From positions 41,933 through 85,407 of the forward strand of contig CACWLY010000012.1 in the NCBI GenBank assembly GCA_902761825.1: a stretch of 43,475 nucleotides of DNA, given 5' to 3'. This DNA comes from an uncultured Eubacteriales bacterium (GTDB lineage Bacteria; Bacillota; Clostridia; Christensenellales; Aristaeellaceae). Under the pieces are notes generated by a model. The model saw only the letters and a program-made list of their open reading frames with translations, was not told where the DNA came from and did not search any database. Positions 30,715 through 38,559 of the stretch are shown here, piece by piece; positions within the stretch are counted from its first letter, which is position 1, and every line of letters begins with the position of its first letter. A program made the position numbers and the translations under genes.

Positions 30715-32216
30715 TCGTATAAACACATCCAATACTTCAGCCGCAGGCGCTGTTTCCGGCCGGCGGCTTTCCAAAGCGCGGTCTCGGTTTCCTTCAGCAG
30801 GTCCATCGCCAGACGGCGTTTTTCTTCCGCGAGCGCATGGCTGCTGTATGCCGCTTCTTCATAGTCCTCCGCGCAGCGGGAAAAGCGTTCGGCGTACCCT
30901 TCCGGCATGCCGCCGAGCAGCGTATCCGCCCATTCCCGGTACAGCCGATTATCCGCGCCGAAGCCCGTTTCGCTGAGCCACGCGATGACCTGCCGGAAAA
31001 TGGCGCATACGGCCTCGTTCACGTTTTCAGAGGCGAAGGCTTTCCTGATTTCCTGCGCCTTCTTTTTGCGGGCGTTCAGCAGGACAAACGGCGCGAAAGG
31101 CAGGATCACCAGCGCCGCGGACAGAAGCAGCAGCAGCGCGATTTTCAGATAATTGATCCAGTACGGCTGCGAAATCTGCTCCTCCTCCACCGTTACGAGC
31201 CTGAACTCCCCGTCGGTCGCGGCCTCGTTGTCCCCGGCTTCCAGCGATCGCGTGTGGATATGGCGGGTTTCGGTTTCGCCCTCCGGCGCTTCCGATACCG
31301 ATCCCGTGATCTGCTGCGCGATGCGGCTCAGCCGGTCGCGCACGGCTTCCGACGCCGCTTCGGTCGCCGCGTCCACCCCGGGACAGAGCAGCGCCGTCAG
31401 CAGCGCCACCGATAGCGCGGCCGCGCAGAAACCGATCAGCGGCCCGCGCCCAAGCGGCCGCTTCAGCGCCGCCAGCGCCAGACAGCCGTACAGCGGAATA
31501 TTGATCCACGCGGGGAACGACAGGCCGAAGTACGCCTGAAGGAGCGCGAAAGCGGCGGCGAGACAAAGGGCAGCCGCGCGCCTTTTCAGCAGGAACGCCG
31601 TCAGGACGAGCGCAAGGAGCGCGGCGGTCAGCAGAACGGCCGCCAGGAAAACGGGCTGCTCCTCCGGCACGGGAAAGCGGTCGTAAACGTATGCGTTAAC
31701 GCTTTCGCTGGCCGCGAAAAGCCGGTTGAACAGCGCCTGCGCGCCGTGGTTCGCCTCCGGGATCAGCGCAAGCAGCGCCGCGCACAGCAGAAAAGCGCAG
31801 ATCAGCGCCCGGAGCAGCCGCTTCCGGGAACGGTTTTTTAGTTCATCCGCGGAAGAAGCGCCAAACTGCTCCGCCTGGACGGTCTCGGTTTCGGCCGCCG
31901 TTTCGCGGATCAGCAATTCGTCCTTCTTCGCGGACAGCTTCCAATGAATGCGGCGGATCGGATCGCCGGGCCGATACGCGCGCACGTCGCCCGGCTCGTC
32001 GGCTTCCCGGCAAACGAAAACCCGGACGGTCTGCGGCTCGGGCGCTTTCCCTTCCGGGGGAACGTCCGCCCCGAATAAAGCGCCGCGCAGCGGGGGAATC
32101 AGCGGAAACAGCAGCGCGCACGCCAATATGACCCGCGTGCCCGTGTTGTTTTCAAAGAAGTACAGGCAGGCGGCCAGCAGCAGCCAGACGGCGTAAGCAA
32201 ACCAGCGCTTCCTCAT
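30711..32216 (-). CDS. DUF58 protein fused to a DUF4129-like C-terminus
   Basis: 501 residues. Two membrane helices at the N-terminus precede the DUF58 hallmark RAYRPGDPIRRIHWKLSAK (79-97). More helices follow at about 127-150 and 185-265, an extracellular stretch, one more helix (about 355-375), and a charged helical tail (FRQVIAWLSETGFGADNRLY) like the DUF4129 C-terminus of TgpA-type transglutaminases. The transglutaminase catalytic domain normally between these parts is not found. DUF58 partners of MoxR are thought to be folding or complex-assembly clients. The start at 32216 is set by the ATGA overlap with moxR. Confidence 0.75.
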   Translation of the reverse strand: MRKRWFAYAVWLLLAACLYFFENNTGTRVILACALLFPLIPPLRGALFGADVPPEGKAPEPQTVRVFVCREADEPGDVRAYRPGDPIRRIHWKLSAKKDELLIRETAAETETVQAEQFGASSADELKNRSRKRLLRALICAFLLCAALLALIPEANHGAQALFNRLFAASESVNAYVYDRFPVPEEQPVFLAAVLLTAALLALVLTAFLLKRRAAALCLAAAFALLQAYFGLSFPAWINIPLYGCLALAALKRPLGRGPLIGFCAAALSVALLTALLCPGVDAATEAASEAVRDRLSRIAQQITGSVSEAPEGETETRHIHTRSLEAGDNEAATDGEFRLVTVEEEQISQPYWINYLKIALLLLLSAALVILPFAPFVLLNARKKKAQEIRKAFASENVNEAVCAIFRQVIAWLSETGFGADNRLYREWADTLLGGMPEGYAERFSRCAEDYEEAAYSSHALAEEKRRLAMDLLKETETALWKAAGRKQRLRLKYWMCLYE

Positions 32217-33166
32217 TTTTTCAGCCCCGCCAGGAAACCGCGGCGGTCCGGGTTTTCCACCTTTTTCAGCAGCTCGTCCAGCACCTGATCCACCGTGTAT
32301 TCCCGCGCGCTTTCCTTCAAAAGCACGCGATGCGCGCACACGTCCCTGAAAACGGCCTGCACGTCCCCGCCGGTGACGTAATCCCTGTTTTCCAGAAAGG
32401 CTCTGGCCTTTGCCATCCGATCGATGAACAGCGCGCCGCGCGGGCTGATGCCGACCTCCACCGCCTCATGCGCGCGGGAGGCCATCGTCAGCCGGGTGAT
32501 GTAATCCAGGATCGCGTCCTTCACGGTGACGGCGCGCGCCTCGCGCTGCAGGGAAAGCAGCTCTTCGGCGCTCATCACGCAGGATACGTTTTCCAGCGGG
32601 TTTATGGCCTGCCGGTCGCGCAGCATGGCCATCTGCGCTTCGTAATCGGGATACCCCAGCGACAGACGCACCAGAAAGCGGTCCATCTGCGCGTAGGGCA
32701 GATGCTGCGTGCCCGCCGTGCCCACGCTGTTTTCGGTGGCGATCACCAGAAAGGGCGATTTCAGCGGATAGCTTTTGCCGTCCACCGTGACCTGCCGTTC
32801 TTCCATGGCTTCCAGCAGGGCGGACTGGGTCTTGCTGGAGGCGCGGTTGATTTCGTCCCCCAGCACGAGATTGGCCGCGTTCAGCGCCCCGGGGCGGTAT
32901 ACGAATTCGCTGCTCGCCTTGTCGTACATGGAAAAGCCCACCAGATCGGAGGGCAGCACGTCCGGGGTGAACTGGACGCGCTGAAAGGCAAGGCCGACGG
33001 CCCGGCTCAGCGCCACCGCCAGTGTGGTTTTGCCCACGCCGGGCACGTCGTCCAGCAAAATATGGCCTTCCGCCAGCAGCGCCGTCAGGATCTTTTCGAT
33101 CACATCCCGCTTTCCGACGATGGCTTTTTCCACTTCGCGTAGCACGTTTTCAAGCTGCGGCCGCAT
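32213..33166 (-). CDS. MoxR family AAA+ ATPase
   Basis: A 317-residue ATPase with Walker A VPGVGKTTL (K46), Walker B LVLGDEINRASSK and sensor 1 FLVIATENSV. The first motif after the Walker B, QSALLEAMEERQVTVDG, is typical of MoxR. In known cases MoxR acts as a chaperone-like ATPase on a DUF58/VWA partner; here the DUF58 gene follows directly by ATGA overlap. GGGAGG lies nine bases before ATG. Confidence 0.93.
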   Translation of the reverse strand: MRPQLENVLREVEKAIVGKRDVIEKILTALLAEGHILLDDVPGVGKTTLAVALSRAVGLAFQRVQFTPDVLPSDLVGFSMYDKASSEFVYRPGALNAANLVLGDEINRASSKTQSALLEAMEERQVTVDGKSYPLKSPFLVIATENSVGTAGTQHLPYAQMDRFLVRLSLGYPDYEAQMAMLRDRQAINPLENVSCVMSAEELLSLQREARAVTVKDAILDYITRLTMASRAHEAVEVGISPRGALFIDRMAKARAFLENRDYVTGGDVQAVFRDVCAHRVLLKESAREYTVDQVLDELLKKVENPDRRGFLAGLKK

Positions 33167-33238
33167 AGATACGAACCTCCCTGAAACGCGGAAAATGCAA
33201 GTCGCAGGGCTTGCCTTTCCGCGCGGCGTTTTATTCCG

Positions 33239-34105
33239 TTATCGGATGATAATACGGCCTGCGTTCTCGGCGTAGGCTTCGCCGACCACATTGTTCAGCG
33301 CATCCGCCAGATACTGCCAGACCACGTCGCGCACGACGGCGGTGGTGATCGTGCTCTTTTCGTTTTCCTCGGCAGCGGCCTTGAACACATAGGAGGAATC
33401 CATGCCGTTGAAGTTGGCGTTGCTGGTGATCACGGCGTACAGCGCTTCGGCGTCGAAGGGCTGGCCGTTCACTTCGTCAACGGTCACGCGGCCCAGGGAA
33501 GCGGAGCGGAACCACTTGTCGTTGTACGCTTCGCCCCTGTCGTATTCCTTCGACGTATCCACGGTATACCGGAGGCCGGATACCTGCATGAAGGACGCGC
33601 AGGCTGCGGCGGTTTCCTCGGTATAGGGCAGGGCCTGGGAGGCGGCTTCCAGCGCTTCCGTGAGCTGGCTTCCCGTCATGTAGACCACGGCCACCTTGTT
33701 GGGATAGGGCAGCACTTCGGCCAGCTGTTCCGCGCCGAATTTGCCTTCCGCTACGTCGGCGCGCAGATTGCCGCCGTTCCACAGCGCCACGATATGATCG
33801 GCGTCCACGGCGATCGCCGTGTTGCCCGCGGTCACGTCGTCTTCCTCGAAGAAATTGTTGATTTCGCCGGATACAGCGAACCAGCGCAGCGCGTCGGACC
33901 ACAGATCGCCCAGATTGGTTTCACCTTTGCGGGCGGCGTCGTCCGCGCCGCAGAGCGTATAGCCGGCGTACGCTTCCAGCGAATCGTCCAGCTCGATCAC
34001 GTTGCCGTGCGCGTCGGTAAAGGTGGACGCGGAAGCGCCCGCGGCAAGGCCGCAGAGCAGGCACAGCGCCAGCAGCAGGCTGAAGAGCTTTTTCATGGAT
34101 TTCAT
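33239..34105 (-). CDS. Secreted stand-alone 5'-nucleotidase C-terminal domain protein
   Basis: 288 residues with a signal peptide (LFSLLLALCLLCGLAAGASA). The rest matches the 5_nucleotid_C domain (PF02872): TNLGDLWSDALRW, ALWNGGNLRADVAEGKFGAE, VVYMTGSQLTEAL, QVSGLRYTVD and SNANFNGMDSSYVF. This domain normally follows a metallophosphatase core of about 300 residues with DxH and GNHE motifs; no such core is here. It may bind a nucleotide or nucleoside without cleaving it. The start at 34105 has GGAGG nine bases upstream. First gene of its operon, under the promoter at 34257-34286. Confidence 0.82.
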   Translation of the reverse strand: MKSMKKLFSLLLALCLLCGLAAGASASTFTDAHGNVIELDDSLEAYAGYTLCGADDAARKGETNLGDLWSDALRWFAVSGEINNFFEEDDVTAGNTAIAVDADHIVALWNGGNLRADVAEGKFGAEQLAEVLPYPNKVAVVYMTGSQLTEALEAASQALPYTEETAAACASFMQVSGLRYTVDTSKEYDRGEAYNDKWFRSASLGRVTVDEVNGQPFDAEALYAVITSNANFNGMDSSYVFKAAAEENEKSTITTAVVRDVVWQYLADALNNVVGEAYAENAGRIIIR

Positions 34106-34144
34106 CTGATCGTTCCTCCCTTTATCGTTTTGGGCCCGAAACAC

Positions 34145-34184
34145 AAAAAGGCGCCGTCGCCCCTGTCCAAGGGCGGGCGGCACC
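34145..34184 (-). terminator. Terminator-like hairpin in the leader of the 33239-34105 gene
   Basis: As minus-strand RNA, GGUGCCG (34184-34178) pairs with CGGCGCC (34156-34150) through a G-U pair. A second GC helix sits inside, and five T residues follow (34149-34145). It lies between the promoter and the start codon, so it could be an attenuator. The G-U pair works only on this strand. No known riboswitch fold was recognised upstream of it. Confidence 0.65.
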
Positions 34185-34256
34185 TTCATGATACCGTTGA
34201 TCGATATGAGCGGCCCGCCTGCGCGGACCCGGCGCCGATTTGCGCTTACACGGAGT

Positions 34257-34286
34257 ATGTTAGCATGAAACAGATGTTTTTGTCAA
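34257..34286 (-). promoter_or_regulatory. Promoter of the 5'-nucleotidase-domain/MoxR operon
   Basis: Minus strand TTGACA (34286-34281), 18 bases, TAACAT (34262-34257). It stands just past the PBP stop codon and about 150 bases before the gene start at 34105. Confidence 0.8.
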
Positions 34287-34305
34287 TGCGGTTTTATATT
34301 CTGCG

Positions 34306-35700
34306 TTATTTGCAGACATAGGTGAAAATCCGCTGCGCGAGGGGGGCGGCGATGTTGCCGCCCGTACCGCTGTCTGCCACGACGACGCAGACGGCGACGG
34401 GAACGGGGCCGTTTTCGACGAAGCCCACGAACCAGGCGTTGTCGTTTTTCTGCGTGTCGATCTCGGCTGTGCCGGTTTTGCCGCAGACGGTCAGCCCGCT
34501 CACCCGCGCGCTGCGCCCGGTGCCGGACTGCACCACGTCCTTCATATAGCTGCGAACGGTCTGCGCCACCTGCGTGGGCAGGGCGGTGCGGTAAGGAATG
34601 GCCTCAAAGGCCGCGCGGATGATGCCCGTGGGCGAAGTGGCCGACAGCAGCAGGCGGGGCTCCATCATCACGCCGTCGTTGGCGATGCCGGCGGCGATCA
34701 TGCACATATGCAGCGGGCTGATGCCCAGCTGGTGCTGGCCCGCGCCGGTCCAGGCCAGATCGGCTCCCTGCAGCGGCTGATCGCCGACGGAGAAGGCCGA
34801 GTTTTCGACTACCAGATCGCGGAACGTGAAATCGTCGCCGATGCCGAAGCTTTCGGCTGTGCGGCGCAGCGCTTCGTCGCCCATTTCCACGGCCAGCGAG
34901 GCGAACGTGCTGTTGCAGCTCTGCGCGAAGGCCTTGCGCAGCGAAAGCTCGCCGTGCGAGGTATCGCCGTAATCGCGCACGGTGCGCTTGCTGCCTTCAA
35001 AGCTCAGTTCGCCCTCGCAGGTAAACGTGCGCTCCTCGATATCCGGCATGCTTTGAAGGGCCGCGGCCAGCGTGACGATCTTGAACGTGCTGCCCGGCGC
35101 GCTGAGCCAGCGGGTAGCGCGGTTCAGCGACGGATTGACGCCCGGGTATACGGGCGACGCCGGATCGAACGTCGGGAAGGAGTTCATCGCGTAAATTTCG
35201 CCGGTCTTGTAATTCATGACCACGACCGCGCCGCTTTTTTCCGCGGGAAAGATGCTTTCGATATAGGCGGAAAGGCCGCTGTCCAGCGTCAGCATCAGGT
35301 CGTCGCCGCGCAATTCGCCGCGCATGCTCTGGTTGAAGCGCTCGAGAAAGGACATGTTCGCGCCGTACAGCGAATCGGCGAAAAAGGTTTCCACGGCGTT
35401 CTTGACCGATCCGCGCGCGTTGCCCAGCACATGCGCCAGCGCGCGGCGAAGCGTTTCGTCCCCGGAATAAATCCGCTCGCGGGTTTCGGGATCGGTGGAA
35501 GCCAGCAGCACGCCGCCGCGGTCGTAGATATTCCCGGCGATCACGCCGGATTTCATGCCGGTCAGGTACGTGTTGTATTCCGACGTGCGCCAGCGCGTTC
35601 CGTACCGGATCAGGCTGTATCCGCCGTAAAGCATGGGCAGCACTATCATGACGGAAAGCAGCAGCGCGCACAGGCGAATGGCATGCCGTAGCTGTTTCAT
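34306..35700 (-). CDS. Class B penicillin-binding protein (PbpA/FtsI-like transpeptidase)
   Basis: A 464-residue peptidoglycan transpeptidase. An N-terminal membrane helix (about 8-30) is followed by a short pedestal domain (GVIAGNIYDRGGVLLASTD) and the transpeptidase domain. The active-site motifs are STFK (S204-K207), SCN (261-263) and KTGTAE (K408). The protein is short because the N-terminal dimerisation domain is small, as in PbpA of the FHA-RodA-PbpA clusters of Actinobacteria and Clostridia. The start at 35700 is set by the ATGA overlap with the FtsW/RodA gene. Confidence 0.93.
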   Translation of the reverse strand: MKQLRHAIRLCALLLSVMIVLPMLYGGYSLIRYGTRWRTSEYNTYLTGMKSGVIAGNIYDRGGVLLASTDPETRERIYSGDETLRRALAHVLGNARGSVKNAVETFFADSLYGANMSFLERFNQSMRGELRGDDLMLTLDSGLSAYIESIFPAEKSGAVVVMNYKTGEIYAMNSFPTFDPASPVYPGVNPSLNRATRWLSAPGSTFKIVTLAAALQSMPDIEERTFTCEGELSFEGSKRTVRDYGDTSHGELSLRKAFAQSCNSTFASLAVEMGDEALRRTAESFGIGDDFTFRDLVVENSAFSVGDQPLQGADLAWTGAGQHQLGISPLHMCMIAAGIANDGVMMEPRLLLSATSPTGIIRAAFEAIPYRTALPTQVAQTVRSYMKDVVQSGTGRSARVSGLTVCGKTGTAEIDTQKNDNAWFVGFVENGPVPVAVCVVVADSGTGGNIAAPLAQRIFTYVCK

Positions 35701-36986
35701 GGCATATCCTCCCCGCCCTCGGCCAGCATGCGATCCTCCCGGAGGATGCGCTCGTTGCGGTTGGCTACGCCCTGCACCAGGCCCATGATGCCCATGCAGG
35801 ATACCAGCGAAGTGCCGCCGGCGCTGAGAAAGGGCACGGTGACGCCGGTCATGGGGATCATTTTGGTTATGCCGCCCAGGATCACAAAGGTCTGCACGGA
35901 CAGCAGCGCCGCGCCGCCCACGGCCAGCAGGGCGTGGAAGGCCGACGTGCTGCGCAGCGCGATATCGGCTGAGCGCAGCACGATCAGCGCGTATATCAGC
36001 AATACGATCAGCGAAAACACGAGGCCGAACTCGTTCATGACGGCGGAAAAAATGAAGTCCGTGCTGTATTCGGGAATGGTATTGGCGTTGCCAAGCCCCA
36101 GCCCTACGCCCCACCAGCCGCCGTTCGCCATGGCGATCAGGGCGTGCACCATCTGGTATCCGCCGCCCAGCTGATTATAGGTGGCGAACGGATCGATCCA
36201 GTTGCGGACGCGGTTCTGCACCGTCAGGAAAAAGCTGTCCTTGAACAGCATGTACAGCGCGGCCACCGTGCCTGCGCCCGCGCCTAAAAGACCCAGGATC
36301 AGAAGGATGCTGCTTGTGGCGGCGTACAGCGTCACCAGCGCGGTGCCGCAGTAAATCGCCGCCGTGCCCAGGTCGCGCTGAACGATCAGGAAAGCCAGCA
36401 TGACGCCGGTGAAGATCAGGGAAAACACGACCCGGCGGCGGGAAAGGAAGTATGCCAATATGATGACGTAGGCGATCTTTACGATCTCGCTGGGCTGCAT
36501 GCGGAAGCTGCCGGATACGACCCAGGCCGTCGCGCCGAGCCTCGCGTTGCCCGCGCGGAACAAGAACGGCAGCGCAAGCAGGCCGCAGCAGGCAGCGATC
36601 ATGGGCCAGACCAGCACGCGCCAGTGACGGACAAACCGAACGGCCAGGGCGCAGCTGATCATCGCTACCAGTCCGGCGGCGTAATTGAGGCATTGATTCA
36701 GGCCGCGGACGGGGCTGAAGCGGTACTGCATCAGCACGCCCAGGGCGCATAAAAAGTCGATCAGGCTCAGCAGCAGCCTGTCCATGGCGAACATGCGCGG
36801 AAGCAGGCGTTCCACCAGCCAGACGGCGGCGGGAACGGCGAACAGCATCACGCCGGTCAGCGGCGTCGGCTTTTGCAGCATCAGCAGCAGAAAGCCGCAG
36901 AACGAAAACAGCATGACCGTTCCGGTGATCAGCGCGTTTTCCCTGCCGCTGTTTTTATTTTTTGTGGCCTTCAGGGCGATGTTCAT
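35697..36986 (-). CDS. FtsW/RodA/SpoVE family peptidoglycan glycosyltransferase
   Basis: A 429-residue SEDS protein with about ten membrane segments. Family stretches include FRMQPSEIVKIAYVIILAYF, QRDLGTAAIYCGTALV and VPFLSAGGTSLVSCM. SEDS proteins polymerise lipid II together with a class B PBP, encoded next by ATGA overlap. The start at 36986 has AGGAGG 11 bases upstream and overlaps the stop of the FHA gene. Which of the division, elongation or sporulation roles it has cannot be decided. Confidence 0.93.
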   Translation of the reverse strand: MNIALKATKNKNSGRENALITGTVMLFSFCGFLLLMLQKPTPLTGVMLFAVPAAVWLVERLLPRMFAMDRLLLSLIDFLCALGVLMQYRFSPVRGLNQCLNYAAGLVAMISCALAVRFVRHWRVLVWPMIAACCGLLALPFLFRAGNARLGATAWVVSGSFRMQPSEIVKIAYVIILAYFLSRRRVVFSLIFTGVMLAFLIVQRDLGTAAIYCGTALVTLYAATSSILLILGLLGAGAGTVAALYMLFKDSFFLTVQNRVRNWIDPFATYNQLGGGYQMVHALIAMANGGWWGVGLGLGNANTIPEYSTDFIFSAVMNEFGLVFSLIVLLIYALIVLRSADIALRSTSAFHALLAVGGAALLSVQTFVILGGITKMIPMTGVTVPFLSAGGTSLVSCMGIMGLVQGVANRNERILREDRMLAEGGEDMP

Positions 36987-37801
36987 TTCTCTCGCCTCCT
37001 GTCGCTGCGGCGATGGCGCTGCTGCGCCGCGGCGGGGTTCTCCGCTGGATACGCGGGCGGGAAACCGTCGAAGCATGGCTCCGTTTCTTCTTCCTCCGGC
37101 TGCTTATCGTCCCCGGGCAGGAAGGCCGGGGAATCGCGATAGAACGCGGGCGGCGTTTCCGGAACCGCGGGGGCCTGGACGGTCCTGGGCGGCGCGGGCG
37201 GCAGGGGCTGATCCGAGGGCGCCAGATCGAACAGCGGTATTTCGCCGCTGTCGGGCAGGCTGCCCTGCGGATAAAAGCCCGCTGTCTGCGTGTCGCCGGG
37301 CGCGTAATACTCCTCCTCCGGCGCGGGCTGCCAATGCTCCTGGCAGAAGGAGGCTTCCGGCACGTCGAGCCCGGCGAACAGGCGGATGCGCAGCGTATGA
37401 ACGCCCACACTCAGCATTGCGCCATGCAGGGCGTAGGCGGGGCGGTTTAGGTCGCGTCCATCCAGCTGCGCCGCCGTGCGGCGGTGGCAGGGCGAAAGCA
37501 GGATGCCCTTGCCCGGCACGTACGAAAAAGCGACGTGACGGCGGCGCAGGCCCTTGAGGCGGATATCGCATCCGCGCCCGCTGCCCAGCACGCCTTCGCG
37601 GGGCAGGGGATAGCTTTTATCGGTTTCCAAATCCCGCATTTCGCCCACCATGCCGGCGTCGGGCAATTGCTTCAGCAGCTTTTTGCGGGCTCTGTGCTGG
37701 CTCAGAAGGCAGATCAGCGCGCGCAGCGCCACCAGCGCGGCCAGCGCGATAAAAAGGGCGCGCGCGGCCAGCGCCAACAGCTGATATAAATGCTCCGGCA
37801 T
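36983..37801 (-). CDS. FHA domain membrane protein
   Basis: 272 residues. One N-terminal membrane helix (about 10-35) precedes an FHA domain (about 50-145) with VLGSGRGCDIRLKGLRRRHV, the phosphothreonine-binding signature in slightly altered form. A long acidic, Pro-rich tail follows. FHA proteins in such clusters recruit Ser/Thr-kinase-phosphorylated division or wall-synthesis partners. ATG at 37801 is preferred: AAAAGGAGGG lies eight bases upstream; a GTG six bases earlier is possible. The ribosome binding site directly abuts the MITE-like repeat, so the element forms the 5' leader of the operon. Confidence 0.85.
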   Translation of the reverse strand: MPEHLYQLLALAARALFIALAALVALRALICLLSQHRARKKLLKQLPDAGMVGEMRDLETDKSYPLPREGVLGSGRGCDIRLKGLRRRHVAFSYVPGKGILLSPCHRRTAAQLDGRDLNRPAYALHGAMLSVGVHTLRIRLFAGLDVPEASFCQEHWQPAPEEEYYAPGDTQTAGFYPQGSLPDSGEIPLFDLAPSDQPLPPAPPRTVQAPAVPETPPAFYRDSPAFLPGDDKQPEEEETEPCFDGFPPAYPAENPAAAQQRHRRSDRRREK

Positions 37802-37818
37802 TTTCACGCCCTCCTTTT

Positions 37819-37980
37819 ATACTATTCTCAGTATAAAAGATTATCAGATTCGGGATGGATTTTTCGCCCTGGCTAAGCTGAATGGAGGGAGGCGTAGCAA
37901 CGCTACGTTGACCGGAATGAAGCAACGCCAAGACGGAAAAGACTCCCAAAGATGATAAGATTTTAGATTGAGAATAGTAT
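37819..37980 (-). repeat. MITE-like element, complete 162-bp copy
   Basis: It is bounded by perfect 12-bp terminal inverted repeats ATACTATTCTCA (37819-37830) and TGAGAATAGTAT (37969-37980). Imperfect pairing extends inward to about 37 bases. An internal hairpin CGTAGC-GTT-GCTACG is present. The other copy, at 6816-6951, is in the opposite orientation. No transposase is encoded; a trans-acting one is expected elsewhere. Target duplication is uncertain: both copies are preceded by a T-run, and TA or TTA flanks are possible. Confidence 0.85.
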
Positions 37981-37998
37981 TAAACGATTATTTGCAGG

Positions 37999-38037
37999 AA
38001 AAAGGGCGGGAACGGAAATTTGCCTCCATCCCTGCCC
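37999..38037 (-). terminator. Terminator of the divIVA unit
   Basis: Minus strand GGGCAGGGA (38037-38029) with TTCCCGCCC (38012-38004), one mismatch, then TTTTT. It lies 21 bases after the divIVA stop. Confidence 0.75.
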
Positions 38038-38058
38038 TGTAAGTATCGCGGTAAAAGT

Positions 38059-38541
38059 TCAGTCCAGTTCGGCCGCGTCCAGCCTGGCGCGCAGCTCGTC
38101 CATCAGTTCGATGATCCTGTCGCGGTAGGCGCGCGCGTTCTGATGCATATCGTTCACCTGCTGCTCCAGCGCCGCCTTTTCCTCCGACAGGCCGTCGCCC
38201 GCGGTATCCTTGGCCTTGGCGATGATCGCTGCGGCTTCTTCCCGGGCCTGGGCAATGGTCTCGTCATACAGACGCTGGGCGTTTGCCATCAGCTTCTGCG
38301 CGCTTTCGGAGACGTCCTGCGCTGCGGCGGGGGCGGGAGCCGGACGCTGGGGCGCGGGCTGCACATAGGCCATATCGCGCTTGGTCTGCGCCAGCTGGGC
38401 CTGCAGGCGGGCGATCTCCTCCTGCATCACGATCATCTCGTCGCAGATTTCGTCCAGAAATTCATCCACTTCCACAGGATCGTAACCGCGTACTTTGGTT
38501 TTGAATTCCTTTTCTTCGATCATCGGCACAGTGATAGGCAT
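38059..38541 (-). CDS. DivIVA domain protein
   Basis: A 160-residue coiled-coil protein. The N-terminal membrane-binding head has IEEKEFKTKVRGYDPVEVDE followed by FLDEICDEM, and a coiled coil follows. A Pro/Ala/Gln linker (about 60-76) separates a second, longer coiled coil. DivIVA senses negative membrane curvature at the poles and septum. It is 18 bases after the sepF stop. Confidence 0.93.
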   Translation of the reverse strand: MPITVPMIEEKEFKTKVRGYDPVEVDEFLDEICDEMIVMQEEIARLQAQLAQTKRDMAYVQPAPQRPAPAPAAAQDVSESAQKLMANAQRLYDETIAQAREEAAAIIAKAKDTAGDGLSEEKAALEQQVNDMHQNARAYRDRIIELMDELRARLDAAELD

Positions 38542-38559
38542 GGAAAGGGCTCCTTTCGG

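Noticed and set aside
33181-33230. Hairpin CGCGGAAA/TTTTCCGCG between the 5'-nucleotidase-domain gene and moxR
   Set aside because: It has no T-run and the two genes are otherwise operon-like; it may be a processing site, but this cannot be supported.
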